A stretch of 64,000 bases of DNA from Bradyrhizobium sp. CER78 (GTDB lineage: Bacteria; Pseudomonadota; Alphaproteobacteria; Rhizobiales; Xanthobacteraceae): the NCBI RefSeq assembly GCF_029846235.1, contig NZ_JARVWP010000016.1, positions 62,001-126,000 on the forward strand. The letters are read 5' to 3'. Below are positions 17,828 to 26,224 of this stretch, piece by piece. The translations under genes were made by a program, and so were the position numbers. Within the stretch, counting starts at the first letter, position 1, and each line of letters begins with the position of its first letter. The notes below the pieces were generated by a model. The model worked only from the letters and a program-made list of their open reading frames with translations, was not told the origin of the DNA and did not search any database.

Positions 17828-18235
17828 ATGCTCAAGAACGGCACCTATGCGGCGTGGTTCCGCACGTCCCTTGCCGACGGCACCGGCATCGTGCACGTGG
17901 CCGACGGCCGGCTGTGGGGCAGCGACGCGGTGATGCTCTACAGCGGCACCTATGAGGTCGACGGTGAACGCTTCTCTGCCGTCCTCACCACCAAGCGGCA
18001 CTCCAAGGAAGGCTCAACCGTGTTCGGCACCGACAACCTCGTGGTGCGGCTCGAGGGCACCTGGAGCGGCCCGATCGCGATCTGCAAGGGTAGGGCCGAT
18101 GCAGTGCCGGATCTTGCCTTCGAGGTGACGCTGATGCCGAGCCACGAGGTGCCGCCCGATCCGCCGCCGGATTTGCCGCTGCCGAAGTTCGATCCGAGCA
18201 GGCTGCCGAAATTGCCGAAACGCTCCAGCCGCTGA
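17828..18235 (+). CDS. GrlR-like hypothetical protein
   Basis: This 135-residue protein begins MLKNGTYAAWFRTSLADG and continues with GTGIVHVADGRLWGSDAVM and a beta-rich core. The order resembles the GrlR fold, a small beta-barrel first known as a negative regulator of a type III secretion locus. The tail is Pro-rich (VPPDPPPDLPLP). Rhizobial members usually stand alone, so a secretion role should not be assumed. The ATG at 17828 is preferred. An in-frame GTG at 17813 would add five residues. Confidence 0.75.
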   Translation: MLKNGTYAAWFRTSLADGTGIVHVADGRLWGSDAVMLYSGTYEVDGERFSAVLTTKRHSKEGSTVFGTDNLVVRLEGTWSGPIAICKGRADAVPDLAFEVTLMPSHEVPPDPPPDLPLPKFDPSRLPKLPKRSSR

Positions 18236-18242
18236 GCAATTT

Positions 18243-18629
18243 CTACACGTCGCCCGGGCCCGCGGTCTCCGGAAACGGTGCACCGGGGATGTAAAGCTTC
18301 AGCGGGCGGATCTCGTAGACTGCCGACGGGTTGACGCTGCGCAAGTCGCGCGCCGCGGCGATCGCCTCCGCCTCATCGGCGCAATTGATCACGTAGAAGC
18401 CGAGCAGTTGCTCCTTGGTTTCCGCGAACGGGCCGTCGATCACGACGCCGCGGCCGGGCCCGCGCAGGGTGCTGGCCTTGCGGGTCTCGCCGAGCCGCGC
18501 AGCCGGCCCGAGCCGGCCCTTCAGCCGTTGATGGACCTCGCGCAGACCCGCCATGACGGCTGCGTCCTCATCGGCATTCCACGACTTGACCTCGGCTTCG
18601 ACGTGATAGGCCAGGATGGCATAAAGCAT
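18243..18629 (-). CDS. YciI/DGPF-domain protein
   Basis: This 128-residue protein belongs to the YCII-related family. It begins MLYAILAYHVE and carries VIDGPFAETKEQLLGFYVI, the DGPF segment that names the group, and ends in IRPLKLY. These are small ferredoxin-like-fold cytosolic proteins, often paired with an ECF sigma factor. No sigma factor gene is adjacent here. Its stop lies 7 bp from the convergent gene at 17828-18235. Confidence 0.88.
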   Translation of the reverse strand: MLYAILAYHVEAEVKSWNADEDAAVMAGLREVHQRLKGRLGPAARLGETRKASTLRGPGRGVVIDGPFAETKEQLLGFYVINCADEAEAIAAARDLRSVNPSAVYEIRPLKLYIPGAPFPETAGPGDV

Positions 18630-18681
18630 CTAGTGAACTCCTCATTTCTGCTGCGGCAGGCGCTGAAGCGCGATGATGTTC

Positions 18682-18730
18682 GAGCATGATCTTTCCGGAA
18701 AACCGCTTCGCACTTTTCCGGATCATGCTT
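18682..18730. repeat. Dispersed palindromic repeat
   Basis: GAGCATGATC at the left and GATCATGCTT at the right flank a centre with TTCCGGAAAA and CTTTTCCGG. This sequence family recurs between genes in Bradyrhizobium and Rhodopseudomonas. It can fold into one hairpin. Confidence 0.6.
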
Positions 18731-18850
18731 TAGGACGTCTCGCGCGCGCCCGCGCCGACATTTCATGTGTAGCGGATCGGACCGATTTTGTGCTGCGACA
18801 AGGCAGCCCGCAGGTCGCATGGCGGCGGCGAATCGCGCCGCCCGAACAGC

Positions 18851-18882
18851 AAAAAAGGCACGGCGGAGTTGCTTCCGCCGCG
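18851..18882 (-). terminator. Rho-independent terminator of the rreB transcript
   Basis: Read on the minus strand, CGCGGCGGA, AGCAAC, TCCGCCGTG form a 9-bp stem with one G-U pair, followed by CC and six T. A transcript from just upstream of the long Shine-Dalgarno (about 19015) to this T-run would be about 165 nt. Confidence 0.75.
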
Positions 18883-18950
18883 CCCCCGATGTTGATGTCT
18901 CGCTGGTCCAGGGCTGAGAGCGCCCCGATGCCAGGCTGATTGCTCAGCGC

Positions 18951-18995
18951 CTAGCGGGCGATCCCAGCGAGGTGACAGCGCTTGAGACAAGACAC
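18951..18995 (-). CDS. rreB: RreB, 14-residue peptide with an extended Shine-Dalgarno
   Basis: A GTG at 18995 opens a 14-codon frame encoding VSCLKRCHLAGIAR (the first residue is read as Met). It is preceded by AGAAAGGAGGTGATCT at 18997-19012, which pairs with the whole 3' tail of 16S rRNA over 16 nt including one G-U pair. GTG start, peptide length, over-long Shine-Dalgarno and a roughly 165-nt transcript ending at the terminator at 18851 all match my recollection of rreB (ribosome-regulated expression in Bradyrhizobiaceae). In that gene the strong ribosome contact limits translation and destabilises the mRNA. The two Cys residues are notable, and the biological role of the peptide is not known. 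Confidence 0.85.
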   Translation of the reverse strand: MSCLKRCHLAGIAR

Positions 18996-19188
18996 TAGAT
19001 CACCTCCTTTCTTTGTTGATGGGACCAGCAATATAGGTGGCGAATCTGCCGCTGTTAAGGCCGCCATCCGGCCCGTCCGCCCCAGGAACCGGGCGGAATA
19101 CGCGGGCAAATTGCCGTGGACCTGTGCACAAGGACGCCCGCCGAGGCGGTTGAGGCGGCCGTCGGGCCGTGTTAGGGGATCGTTCGAT

Positions 19189-19262
19189 GCGGGTGTAGCT
19201 CAGTGGTAGAGCAGCAGCCTTCCAAGCTGAATACGAGGGTTCGATTCCCTTCACCCGCTCCA
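19189..19262 (+). tRNA. tRNA-Gly (anticodon TCC)
   Basis: The 74-nt sequence starts GCGGGTG and ends CACCCGC-T-CCA, so the acceptor stem pairs fully and CCA is encoded. The D arm is GCTC...GAGC, the anticodon loop is CTTCCAA with TCC, and the T arm contains GGTTCGATTCCC. Its 3' end is the probable attachment site for the recombinase encoded at 19335-20585. Confidence 0.96.
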
Positions 19263-19334
19263 ATGTTTTCAATGATTTAGCGTGATAGGGCGGTCTCGTT
19301 CTGACAGGCCGCGTTTTTCCATTCTGACAAACGT

Positions 19335-20585
19335 TCACTTTCCCTTCGCTTGTCTTGCTCGGCGCTTGATGCGTTTCATTTGCGCATCCTGCTTTGCCTC
19401 GTCGTCATCGTGCAGATAGTGAGCCATCGCTGCTGTCGATGACCATTGGCCCTTCTGCATCAGCTGAGTTTCCGTAAGACCAGATGCGCTCGCTTCGGTG
19501 GTACCGCCGTGTCGGCCGAACGAGGTGAACGTCAACTCCGGCCGCAGACCCGCAGCCAAGATAATCTTCTTCGTGATGCGCTGGACCTGCGTCAGCATTT
19601 CTGCCTTGCCAAACCAGGGCAGACTGCTGCCATCACGCCGCATCATCAGGCCGCCAGTTGGACGCAGCTGCTTGATGGCGTCGAGCTCAGCCATTAGGAC
19701 CGGATAGAGTGGGGCGCCTTTTGAGTTCAGTAGCGGCTCCCAGGATCCGGTGCTCGTCTTGTAGTTGATGACGTAGACATGGTCGGGCCGGCTTGGTGGG
19801 CGGTAGTGGTCGACCATGAAGCGGATGAAGATATGCGCCTCGCGTTGAAGCAATTCCCAACCGATTAAGGCACCCGTAGCCAGCGAGGAATAGCCCATCT
19901 CGATCGCTTTGGCGCGGAACGCTACAAGTTCGGCGAAGGTGGCGTGCGGTGTTTCTCGCGAGGTCGATTGCAAGCCCATTCTTTCGAACGGATTCTTTGG
20001 CGGAAACGCACCTGGATGTGCTCGAGAAATCGTATTCCAGGCGCTACGAGCAGTCTTCATCGCATGGTTGACCGTGGTGCGCCGCTCGACTTTCTTGCCG
20101 TTCACGTCTCTGAACAGGAGCTTTGCAAAGAGATCGTCGACGAAAGCGGTGTCGATGCTTGAGACGCGGCGAACGCCCAATCGTCGTCCATCCTGCAGGA
20201 TGTATTCGCAGATCATCTTGATCCCAGTCTCGTGAACCCGGCATTGGCCTGGGCTCAAAGGCTGGAGCCGCTTGGCTGTCGGTTGAGACCAAGTTTGGCG
20301 GTAGAGGTGAAACATCCAATCCAACGTACCGACGACCACGCCGGTGTGAGTTGGTTTTGCGTCCTCGCCACCGGTGCGCCAACTATCGAAAGCGGGGAGC
20401 AGGATTTGTTCTGCGCGCGTAACCGCGCGACTGTAATCGGTGCCAAGTGCCTCGTTTTCGATCGAGCATCCACGCTTGCGTGCCCACATCGGAATATTGA
20501 AAAAGTATCCGAAGACGCCGCCCTTGAGACGCTTACGCAGGGTGTACCGAGGTAGCGGTAGCGCCGATCGCCCAACTCGTTTCAA
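19335..20585 (-). CDS. Tyrosine recombinase (integrase) of a tRNA-Gly island
   Basis: This 416-residue protein looks like a phage-type integrase with an N-terminal SAM-like region and a C-terminal catalytic half. Candidate catalytic residues are the Arg of WELLQREAH (about 248), the Arg of TSFGRHGGTT (about 358), and the nucleophile Tyr of MAHYLHDD (about 390). The usual first His of the HxxR box is Ser here and the second box reads GQWSS, so the active site is divergent. I chose a TTG start at 20585: AGGAG precedes it and it overlaps the stop of the small upstream gene as TTGA. The gene points towards the tRNA-Gly 3' end 73 bp away, the standard layout for site-specific integration. Confidence 0.85.
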   Translation of the reverse strand: MKRVGRSALPLPRYTLRKRLKGGVFGYFFNIPMWARKRGCSIENEALGTDYSRAVTRAEQILLPAFDSWRTGGEDAKPTHTGVVVGTLDWMFHLYRQTWSQPTAKRLQPLSPGQCRVHETGIKMICEYILQDGRRLGVRRVSSIDTAFVDDLFAKLLFRDVNGKKVERRTTVNHAMKTARSAWNTISRAHPGAFPPKNPFERMGLQSTSRETPHATFAELVAFRAKAIEMGYSSLATGALIGWELLQREAHIFIRFMVDHYRPPSRPDHVYVINYKTSTGSWEPLLNSKGAPLYPVLMAELDAIKQLRPTGGLMMRRDGSSLPWFGKAEMLTQVQRITKKIILAAGLRPELTFTSFGRHGGTTEASASGLTETQLMQKGQWSSTAAMAHYLHDDDEAKQDAQMKRIKRRARQAKGK

Positions 20586-20767
20586 AGCAGTCTCCTGGAC
20601 ACCTCCGGGTCGTCCTCGGGATCGATTTGAATCGATCTTTCTTCTCGCATCAACACAGAAATGCGTCCGTCTGGCCAAATCTCAACGCGCGCAACTCTGC
20701 CGCCACTGTCGAGGATGCCTCTAACAGCACGCTTGACGTCTGCCTCAGTAAATCGAACTTTCGACAT
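20582..20767 (-). CDS. Small protein translationally coupled to the integrase
   Basis: This 61-residue protein (MSKVRFTEADVKRAVRG at its start) continues with RVARVEIWPDGRISVLMRE. Short proteins of this style often precede integrases in Rhizobiales elements and could act as an excisionase or directionality factor, which is an inference. Its stop overlaps the integrase TTG start. The alternative start at 20809 would add 14 residues. Neither start has a strong ribosome-binding site. Confidence 0.6.
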   Translation of the reverse strand: MSKVRFTEADVKRAVRGILDSGGRVARVEIWPDGRISVLMREERSIQIDPEDDPEVSRRLL

Positions 20768-20809
20768 CGAAGGGAGTGGATACGAGCGCGACAGAGCAAC
20801 TGACTTCAT

Positions 20810-21151
20810 CTAATCATGACTCTCCACGATCGCTCCACTGAACGTAGAACAAGCCTGGTGCAGGTTGCGGTATCTGGAAGGCGCTAGAATCAAGGTGAGA
20901 CAGTGCGATCACATAAGGACCCAGTGATCATTTTTTATTGAGATCGAACTACGCGGATGCTGAAGTTAGACCTGATTGCCCGAACATGGCCGGCGCTAGC
21001 TCAAACTTCCTGATGATGGATTGCGGCACAGGTGTGCGATATTTGCGGGAAGTCTGCTCACAGAAAACCCCGGTTATCCACGTGCTGGTGCGATCCGGCC
21101 GACTCACGCTAAGCAAATATTGTCGATCAGCCCAATTTATTAGGGACGAAG
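20810..21151. other. Gap without a convincing gene
   Basis: This stretch is less GC-rich than its surroundings and holds the promoter side of the integrase operon. A frame at 20938-21171 has no ribosome-binding site and no protein character that I can support. Confidence 0.4.
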
Positions 21152-21349
21152 ATGGTTGCTGCTGCTCGTAGACTGCCCACTTCTGGCTATGCCCTCGAAG
21201 TCGACGGTCGATTAAAGGCCGAATTTGAAACCAGAGACGGGGCTTGGGCAGGAGCGGCGGAGCTGAAGAAGCGCTTCCCCATCCTTCGCGTCAGGATCTA
21301 CGACGCGCAAACCAAAGCTACAGAGGAAGTGCCGCTGCCACAGGCTTGA
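21152..21349 (+). CDS. Small hypothetical protein
   Basis: The 65-residue product (SGYALEVDGRLKAEFETRDGAW in its first half) reads like a small alpha/beta domain: two strands, a helix with AGAAELKKRFP, and a strand LRVRIYDAQT. The codon pattern fits a real gene, but the ribosome-binding site is weak. It lies between the integrase genes and the ParB-like gene, so it probably belongs to the island. The function is unknown. Confidence 0.5.
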   Translation: MVAAARRLPTSGYALEVDGRLKAEFETRDGAWAGAAELKKRFPILRVRIYDAQTKATEEVPLPQA

Positions 21350-21992
21350 GCGCCCGTCGGCCGATTGTTTCGGCGCGTGCGGCGGTGGCCGCACCGGGCT
21401 CTCGTCAACGAGACGCGCGGCGTCTCGGCCATCCGGCGTCGATCCCTCGCGCAAGTAGTAGATAGTAATGTGTCGCTCGCCGGAGGCACTCGCTCGCGGG
21501 TCCCGCCGGCATTGCATGCCGGCGTCGTTATCACTGTCCCGCGCTCGGGTGCCTTGTTAACCGGTCTCGCGACTGCAGTCGCCTCGGTGCCCGCGGTCAT
21601 TGCATGCCCGCGTCGCTATCACTGCCCTCTCGTCGGCTGCCTCTTTGATTTTCTCACTCTTGGCTTGATTTCACTTCTTCCGAGTTGCCCGGCATTCTCA
21701 CGCTTGAGATCTAAGGGGCATCCGCCCCTCGCGCGCGCCAGGGTAAAGCGCCGGCTTTTGCCGGCGCCGCCCCGAGCGGTCTCCCCGGTCTTCCGCGCTT
21801 TCGCAGATACTTCACCTTCTCGAACGACTGACATGCGCCCGTGCAGACCCGCTCTTACGAGCGGCCCTTGCGGGCGGGAGATCCCCCTCCACTCGGGTCG
21901 CCCTGGCACTTGCTACCCCCGGTCTCGCCGACGGGCAGGGGTGCAGGCGCGTGGTGCGCCTTGCACCCATGGAAGCAAGAGGAAGATTGATC
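21350..21992. other. Non-coding region upstream of the ParB-like gene, with repeats
   Basis: No credible gene is seen on either strand. The region contains two related copies of a roughly 40-bp unit (21503-21542 and 21590-21629, shared core CATTGCATGCC...CGTCG...TATCACTG). The first copy has 8-bp inverted arms GCCGGCAT/ATGCCGGC at 21505-21523. Between the copies is a perfect 14-bp palindrome GCGACTGCAGTCGC at 21569-21582. These could be binding sites for the ParB-like protein or a transfer or replication control region. Confidence 0.5.
21503..21629. repeat. Two-copy direct repeat with palindromes, possible ParB binding sites
   Basis: The two units are 87 bp apart (start to start) and differ at few positions. 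Their position 360-490 bp ahead of a partition-type gene makes a centromere-like role possible. No match to the classical chromosomal parS sequence is visible. Confidence 0.4.
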
Positions 21993-24005
21993 ATGTCGGC
22001 CAAGCACGTTGAAATCATTGCCGCGAGCGGGACGGAGATGTTCATTCCGCTCAACAAACTGAAAAAGTCGCCCAAGAATGCGCGCAAGACGCCGCACAGC
22101 GAGGCGGCGATCGAGGCCTATGCGGCGAGCATCGCCGCCAAGGGCATTTTGCAGAATCTGGTGGTCGAACCGGAGTTCGATGGAGAGGGAACCGCTACCG
22201 GGTTCTACCTCGTGACCATCGGCGAGGGCAGACGGCTCGCCCAGCTGCTGCGGGTCAAGCGGAAGGAGATCAGGAAGACCGAGCCGATCCGTTGCGTCGT
22301 CGACACCGCGAACGATCCGCACGAAATCAGCCTGGACGAGAATGTCACCCGGGAAAACATGCACCCGGCCGACCAGTTCGAGGCGTTCAGGAAGCTTGCG
22401 GACGAGCGGGGTTTCGGTGCGGAGGAGATCGCGGCTCGGTTCGGCGTGACGCCCAATGTGGTGCGGCAACGGCTGCGGCTGGGTGCGGTTTCTCCACGCC
22501 TGATCCAGCTCTATCGGGATGGCGAGCTGGCCCTTGAGCAGGTGATGGCCTTCGCCATCACCGATGATCAGGCGCGGCAGGAGGCCGTCTATGAGCGCCT
22601 GTCCTACGACCGGGATGCCGCCACCATCCGCCGTCTGCTCACCGAAACCCATGTGGCTGCAACCGATCGCCGCGCGCGGTTTGTCGGGCTCGAGGCCTAC
22701 ACGGAGGCGGGTGGTACGATCCTGCGCGACCTCTTCACCGAGGATCGCGGCGGCTATCTGGAAGATGTCTCACTGCTCGATCTCTTGGTAACCGCAAGGC
22801 TTGGCCGTGAGGCGGACAGCTTGCGGGCGGCCGAGGGGTGGAAGTGGACCGAGCCCCATCTCGACTTCCCGCACGCCCATGGCATGCGCCGCGTCTACCC
22901 GCATCCGGTCGAGCTTTCGGCGGAAGATCAGACCGTCCTCCAGACGGTCCAGACCGAGTTCGACCGGCTCACTGAGCAGCATCAATCAGCCGAGGAACTG
23001 CCTGACGAGGTGGACGCGCGGTTCGGTGAGCTGGAGACCGAAATCGACCGGCTGGAAGCCAAACGGCAGGCCTACGATCCTGACGACATCGCGCGCGGCG
23101 GCGCCTTCGTGATCCTCAATCATGATGGCACCGTCCGGATCGAACGCGGTTTTATCCGCCCCGAGGACGAGAAACCCCACACCGAGACCGGCCAGGACGG
23201 CGATACTCAGGCATTGGGAGAGGAGGGCGAAAGCGACGATCAAGCCCCGCGCGATGGTGAGGACGAGGAGGGAGCCGGTGACGAGGAGGACGAGGATCAG
23301 CGGCTCTCTGATACGCTCGTCCGTGACCTCACCGCGCATCGGACCTTGGGGCTGCGGCTCAATTTGAGTGAGCAGCCGGAGGTCGCCATCGTGGCGGTGA
23401 CCCATGCGCTGGCGGCTCAAATCTTCTATTTCGGGGCCAATGCCCATGTGGTCGGCATTCAACCCGTGAAGACGGATTTGGCCGCGCATGCGGTCGGAAT
23501 CGAGGACACGGCGGCCGGTAAGGCGTGGTCGGATCGCCATGCCAATTGGGCCCGGCAGATGCCCAAAGACCCGAGCGGGCTGTGGGAGTTTGTGGCCGGA
23601 CTCGATCACGACAGCCGGATGTTCCTGTTCGCGCATTGCGCGGCGTTGACCGTCAATGCGGTCAAGCTGCCGTTTGACCGGAGGCCGCGCGCCATGGCGG
23701 CGGCCGGGCATTTGGCAGGGGCCGTGGCCCTCGACATGACCGGATATTGGCGGCCTACGGTCGGCGGCTATCTCGGCCGGGTCACCAAGGCTTGTATCCT
23801 TGAGGCCGTCCGCGAGGGCGTCAGTGAGGAGGCGGCGGAGCGTTTGTCGGGCATGAAAAAAGCCGAGATGGCAGCCGCTGCCGAGCAGCTGCTGGCGGCA
23901 ACCGACTGGCTGCCGTCGTTGCTACGGACGGCCACCATAGAGGGCCAGGTCGATCCGCAAAGCGACGCGCAGGACAGCGAACTCCATTCGCAGGCTGCCG
24001 AGTGA
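21993..24005 (+). CDS. ParB/RepB/Spo0J-family partition-like protein of an integrative element
   Basis: This 670-residue protein has a ParB N-terminal nuclease/CTPase-like domain (residues 15-120) with TIGEGRRLAQL and ENVTRENMHPADQFEAF, then a helix-turn-helix (about 141-166, EEIAARFGVTPNVVRQRL). A long C-terminal region follows with an acidic linker (DGEDEEGAGDEEDED) near residues 405-420. It is about twice the length of chromosomal ParB. Such long versions are typical of plasmids and integrative elements of Rhizobiales, where no ParA is adjacent, as here. The ATG at 21993 follows GAGGAAG. It may organise the element or regulate transcription. Confidence 0.88.
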   Translation: MSAKHVEIIAASGTEMFIPLNKLKKSPKNARKTPHSEAAIEAYAASIAAKGILQNLVVEPEFDGEGTATGFYLVTIGEGRRLAQLLRVKRKEIRKTEPIRCVVDTANDPHEISLDENVTRENMHPADQFEAFRKLADERGFGAEEIAARFGVTPNVVRQRLRLGAVSPRLIQLYRDGELALEQVMAFAITDDQARQEAVYERLSYDRDAATIRRLLTETHVAATDRRARFVGLEAYTEAGGTILRDLFTEDRGGYLEDVSLLDLLVTARLGREADSLRAAEGWKWTEPHLDFPHAHGMRRVYPHPVELSAEDQTVLQTVQTEFDRLTEQHQSAEELPDEVDARFGELETEIDRLEAKRQAYDPDDIARGGAFVILNHDGTVRIERGFIRPEDEKPHTETGQDGDTQALGEEGESDDQAPRDGEDEEGAGDEEDEDQRLSDTLVRDLTAHRTLGLRLNLSEQPEVAIVAVTHALAAQIFYFGANAHVVGIQPVKTDLAAHAVGIEDTAAGKAWSDRHANWARQMPKDPSGLWEFVAGLDHDSRMFLFAHCAALTVNAVKLPFDRRPRAMAAAGHLAGAVALDMTGYWRPTVGGYLGRVTKACILEAVREGVSEEAAERLSGMKKAEMAAAAEQLLAATDWLPSLLRTATIEGQVDPQSDAQDSELHSQAAE

Positions 24006-24708
24006 AGCCAGCGCCGAGGCCGCAAGGGCGGCCCCGGCAAGCTCCAAATTTGCGGCCGCGCACCTGACGGCGCGCGGCCGGTTCAGTTGAAGCGAAGCTG
24101 CGATTGCTGACGCTCGCCTCTTCTCAAATGCGGACCACAATCCATCCGATCCACGCTGTATGCAGCAGCCAGGGTGGCCGTGTCGCGCCTCGTTTTGCAG
24201 GGCGAGGTGATCAAACCGGACGCCTTGGTCACGTCCGGACCTCGCAAGGCGAGAGCGCAATCCGGCGGATAATTCTGGCAGCGACGTTGGTTCCGCGTAC
24301 CAAAATGTGGTCGGGCTCGCGGTCATTTGCCTAGACATCAGCCTTGCCATTGATGCAGGCATTGGCTTTTTGCTGATCGATCCGGCCGTGTTCCTATGCT
24401 GCGTTACGCGGTGGCAGCCATGGTAATCCCCGTCAGTTCGCACACGGGCTCGCGTCCAACGCAGCCTCGAATGGGCTGATCAGGCCCGTGGGACGGCAAG
24501 TGCCTCGATCGCCTTCCCGCAACGGCTGCGCCTGCTTTTTTCCCCTGCCGGCCTGGCGGCGGCATTCCTCGCGCAAGACAAAAAAGCAGGCTTTCGCCGT
24601 CCTCCGCTGGCGCTGCGGGCCTGACGGCTGCGGGCCGATCGCCCTCCGAGCCCAAGATCGCCATCGAGGCTGCGATGGGCGCGGCCCGAGCAACAGACGG
24701 AGACTACC
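24006..24708. other. Gap between the ParB-like and DUF736 genes
   Basis: No frame with a ribosome-binding site and protein character is visible. A perfect 12-bp inverted repeat GCCTGCTTTTTT (24530-24541) and AAAAAAGCAGGC (24580-24591) has a 38-bp centre and could fold as a hairpin on either strand. A promoter for the DUF736 gene should lie in the last 150 bp. Confidence 0.4.
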
Positions 24709-25020
24709 ATGGCGACCATCGGCACTTTCACCGCTTCGGACAACGGCTACACCGGCTCGATCAAGACGCTGACGCTGAACATCAAGGCCAAGTTCACGGC
24801 CTCCGAGAAGGACAACGACAAGGCTCCCGACTACCGCATTTTCGCCGGCGCGACTGAGTTCGGCGCCGCCTGGAAGAAGACCGTCCGCGACAGCGATCGC
24901 GAATATCTCTCGGTCAAACTCGACGATCCGAGCTTCCCGGCCCCGATCTACGCCTCGCTGGTCAAGGTCGAAGGCGAGGAGGGTTTCACCCTGATCTGGT
25001 CGCGCCGCAGCGGCGACTGA
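24709..25020 (+). CDS. DUF736 family protein
   Basis: This 103-residue protein is a clear DUF736 member: it opens MATIGTFTASDNGYTGSIKT and contains DYRIFAG, EFGAAWKKT and EYLSVKLDDPSFPAPIYASL. The family is found almost only on plasmids and integrative elements of alphaproteobacteria, usually near transfer or ParB-like genes. Its function is unknown. It is probably an abundant small cytosolic protein, since it has a good GGAGA site and its own terminator directly downstream. Confidence 0.93.
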   Translation: MATIGTFTASDNGYTGSIKTLTLNIKAKFTASEKDNDKAPDYRIFAGATEFGAAWKKTVRDSDREYLSVKLDDPSFPAPIYASLVKVEGEEGFTLIWSRRSGD

Positions 25021-25034
25021 TTGCATCGGATCAT

Positions 25035-25061
25035 AAGCCCCGCCTCCTCGAGGCGGGGCTT
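25035..25061 (+). terminator. Rho-independent terminator after the DUF736 gene
   Basis: AAGCCCCGCCT, CCTCG, AGGCGGGGCTT form a perfect 11-bp stem with a 5-base loop, followed by CTCTTG. It starts 14 bp after the DUF736 stop. Confidence 0.8.
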
Positions 25062-26224
25062 CTCTTGCGTGCTTTGCGCCGCTTTGAAAGGGAGGAGAGG
25101 GGCATTTTTTCGTTTGGAAGAGGGGCTTCGCCGCTCGCAAAAATGCGAACAACCGGAACGATTTTGGCGTAGAATTTTGGGCCGATCATTCACGATTTTG
25201 AATCCGATCTCGCCCTGATTTTCGATCGCTGAGCGGGTTATTTCGTCAGCTTCCAGGGACGAAATTGTGCCGTTGATGAGCGTGGAAACCTTCACGGCGC
25301 GCCGGGATTTTTGCGGTCGGTGACTCTTCCTGGCGTCGACGCAAGGCCTTGTCACGGCAGAGAGAGGAAGCTTAAGCGAGTTGATCGTGAAGATGGGGAG
25401 AGCGCAAGATAAAAGCACTGGCGCCTGAGTGCGGCTAAGTCGTTGTCTGCACATCCAAGTGTTGGCGATACCTGGGGAGGCAATGTCGCTAAGCGGGGTC
25501 TAAGACTATTTCGTGGTTTGCAAATTGCGTCTACGTCTTGGCGAGTCTCGGTTTTCGCAGCGCGAGCTCGCATGCTTGGTGTCGACGATGATGAGTTCGA
25601 AGCCGGGCGCGATCCGATCAGGACCCGAAGAGCCAAAGAGAAGATCGGATATTTTCGGCACGTTCGGCAGGGCTCGCCGAGAGTCCTTTGCCGCGGCTTG
25701 AACTTCTTAGGCGGCCCGATCGGTCGCGGGGTGAACGAAGCTCAATGCTTGCCGGGCACGCGACAATGGATTCAAGCCCGTCCCAGGGCATCCACAAGGA
25801 TCGGCCGTCGCGCGAGAGAACGAGCCATTCGACGTCGTGAGGCTCGACCGCGCTGAAGGTAAGGCTTTCGCCAGATGGAGTGGACACGATTGCCACGGGT
25901 TCCGGCTTGTCGAAGCGTCCGCGGATAGCTCGGAGCTTCTCGACAAGGAGCCACGGCAATGGGCGCCAGCTCGACAGGGGACACGGCCATCGCTTCAAGA
26001 CACGTCATTCGCCCAGACATGGGCTCCGAGGCAAATATGATGTTGGGCACGACCTCGCGCATATCATGGGAATGCATAGCGTTTTGGTCCGCACGCGCCG
26101 AATGGCGACGAGACGATCCGCGAGCCTTGATTGCAAGCTTACATTTGCAAGTGACGAAAGGTGGGTTCGAGCCTATCGAGCTAATGGGTTGCGCGCTCCT
26201 AGAAAGAGTTGGTCGTCCGGACAC
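25062..26224. other. Poorly coding stretch of the island
   Basis: Over 1.1 kb no gene is convincing. Several short frames on both strands overlap one another. The best is 25618-25998 on the minus strand (listed separately). Codon style changes between frames here, as in decayed mobile DNA. Confidence 0.4.
25618..25998 (-). CDS. Possible hypothetical protein, maybe decayed
   Basis: The central part of this 126-residue frame (VAIVSTPSGESLTFSAVEPH and RDGRSLWMPWDGLESI) reads like a genuine beta-rich domain. The first 20 residues and the last 25 do not. The minus-strand frame one base away, upstream (MSGRMTCLEAMAVSPVELAP), looks more protein-like at the beginning, so the gene may be frameshifted near 25930. 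No family is recognised. Confidence 0.35.
   Translation of the reverse strand: MKRWPCPLSSWRPLPWLLVEKLRAIRGRFDKPEPVAIVSTPSGESLTFSAVEPHDVEWLVLSRDGRSLWMPWDGLESIVACPASIELRSPRDRSGRLRSSSRGKGLSASPAERAENIRSSLWLFGS

Noticed and set aside
18997..19012. Sequence like the 3' end of 16S rRNA
   Set aside because: The plus strand reads as the tail of 16S rRNA, but there is no other rRNA sequence beside it. On the minus strand it is the Shine-Dalgarno of rreB.
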